Assembly (NCBI GenBank): GCA_002282555.1
Contig: NCJR01000142.1
Span: 1 to 5,829 of the forward strand
Reading direction: 5' to 3'
DNA length: 5,829 nucleotides
DNA from: Rhodobacterales bacterium 34-62-10
Lineage (GTDB): Bacteria; Pseudomonadota; Alphaproteobacteria; Rhodobacterales; Rhodobacteraceae
Part shown: positions 5,223 to 5,829 of the stretch, in pieces
How positions within the stretch are numbered: position 1 is the first letter of the stretch
Layout of the letters: every line of letters starts with the position of its first letter
Notes under the pieces: generated by a model
What the model was told of the DNA's origin: nothing
Seen by the model: the letters and a program-made list of their open reading frames with translations, nothing else
Database searches by the model: none
Translations under genes and position numbers: made by a program

Positions 5223-5829
5223 TCAGCCCTGAAGGGCGGCCCACATCTCAAGATCGCGCTGCGCGGTCCAGATGCGCGGCGTGTCGATCCCGCGCGCCTC
5301 GTCATAGGCGCGGGCCACGTTGAAGGGCAGGCAATGCTCGTAGATCGCGTAATCCTTGAACTTGGGATCGCATGCGGCGCGCACAGCGTCCCATGCCTCC
5401 TTCAGACTGCCCCCACGGGCGGCCACACGCGCCGCCGCATTGTAAGTGCTGTCCACGAAATCGCGCGTATTCTCGATCGCCGCCGTCACCATATCCTGCC
5501 CCATCAGCGCATCGCCGCGCCCCGGTGCAATCGCATCCACCTGGAACGAGGCAATCGCATCCAACGTGTCACCCCAATCGCTGAAATGCCCGTCGCCGCA
5601 ATAGCAGGCCGAGTGGTATTCCACGATATCGCCCGTGAACATCACGTTCTGATCGGGCACATGGATCACGATATCGCCCGCCGTATGCGCACGGCCCAGA
5701 TGCATCAGGTCAATCCGGCGCTTGCCCAGATAGACGGTCATGTCATCGCTGAAGGTCGTGGTCGGCCATGTCAGGCCGGGGATGCTCTCATGCCCCTCGA
5801 ACAGACGGGGGAAACGCTGGAACTCGCTG
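5223..5829 (-). CDS. MBL-fold metallo-hydrolase, C-terminal part (cut by window edge)
   Basis: The frame stays open to the window edge and gives the last 201 residues; the start lies outside. An internal ATG at 5739-5741 is not the start, because good family sequence continues upstream (for example FPRLFEGHESIPGLTWPT). The metallo-beta-lactamase fold is shown by GRAHTAGDIVIHVPDQNVMFTGDIVEY, whose His (residue 48 of the fragment) and Asp (67) match the third metal-binding His and the bridging Asp. The HxHxDH motif should lie in the missing N-terminal part. The last metal-binding His, usually in a PGHG motif, is replaced by Arg (PGRGD, fragment residue 104). The C-terminal half is helical and ends in EHCLPFNVARAYDEARG. 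Relatives hydrolyse thioesters, lactones or similar bonds. The reaction here is unknown. It is the first visible gene of the monooxygenase unit. Confidence 0.88.
   Translation of the reverse strand, partial: SEFQRFPRLFEGHESIPGLTWPTTTFSDDMTVYLGKRRIDLMHLGRAHTAGDIVIHVPDQNVMFTGDIVEYHSACYCGDGHFSDWGDTLDAIASFQVDAIAPGRGDALMGQDMVTAAIENTRDFVDSTYNAAARVAARGGSLKEAWDAVRAACDPKFKDYAIYEHCLPFNVARAYDEARGIDTPRIWTAQRDLEMWAALQG

Noticed and set aside
5009..5305. 98-residue version of the small membrane protein
   Set aside because: The extra N-terminus overlaps the MBL gene and reads as arginine-rich shadow sequence. The ATG at 5206 directly precedes the plausible membrane protein.
1..5829. Search for tRNA, rRNA, CRISPR arrays, riboswitches and phage or defence genes
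   Set aside because: Almost all of the window is accounted for by metabolic and regulatory genes, and the two short gaps contain only the hairpins, AT-rich elements and promoter-like sites listed.

Overview
The window looks like chromosomal DNA from a GC-rich alphaproteobacterium, most likely of the Rhodobacterales (Roseobacter/Paracoccaceae type). The evidence is the base composition, the gene families (a DUF2783 protein, a GntR/FCD regulator, an HpaI-type aldolase) and a recurring AT-rich 3' element. This lineage call is inference, because no rRNA or other marker gene is present.

Layout: a fragment of an unrecognised + strand gene ends at 139 and converges on a set of minus-strand genes that fill the rest of the window. 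Reading in the direction of transcription (right to left), the upstream unit is the C-terminal part of a metallo-beta-lactamase (MBL) fold hydrolase (cut by the window edge at 5829), a 65-residue two-helix membrane protein, a 539-residue FAD-dependent aromatic-ring monooxygenase of the MhpA type, and a 68-residue DUF2783 protein. These genes are joined by a short gap, a 1-base overlap and a 4-base overlap. A strong, symmetrical hairpin terminator at 3117-3157 closes this unit. A separate promoter-like region with a palindromic candidate operator then leads into the downstream unit: a group II PLP-dependent aromatic amino acid decarboxylase, an HpaI-type class II aldolase and a GntR/FCD regulator with a TTG start. 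All three are tightly packed.

A working model, by inference: the locus serves catabolism of an aromatic amino acid or related aromatic compound. The decarboxylase would make an aromatic amine, the flavin monooxygenase would hydroxylate the ring of a derived acid or related compound, and the aldolase would split a 4-hydroxy-2-oxo acid of the kind formed after meta ring cleavage. The GntR protein would sense an intermediate. The amine oxidase, aldehyde dehydrogenase, ring-cleavage dioxygenase and hydratase needed to connect these steps are not in the window, so the pathway is not proven. The two units could also serve different substrates.

No RNA genes, mobile elements, CRISPR arrays or origins were seen. 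The only non-coding stretches are 140-203 and 3058-3186. Both carry the same roughly 25-base element just after a stop codon and just before a hairpin, which is the most interesting non-coding signal here. Nothing points to a defence system or a plainly new type of genetic system.
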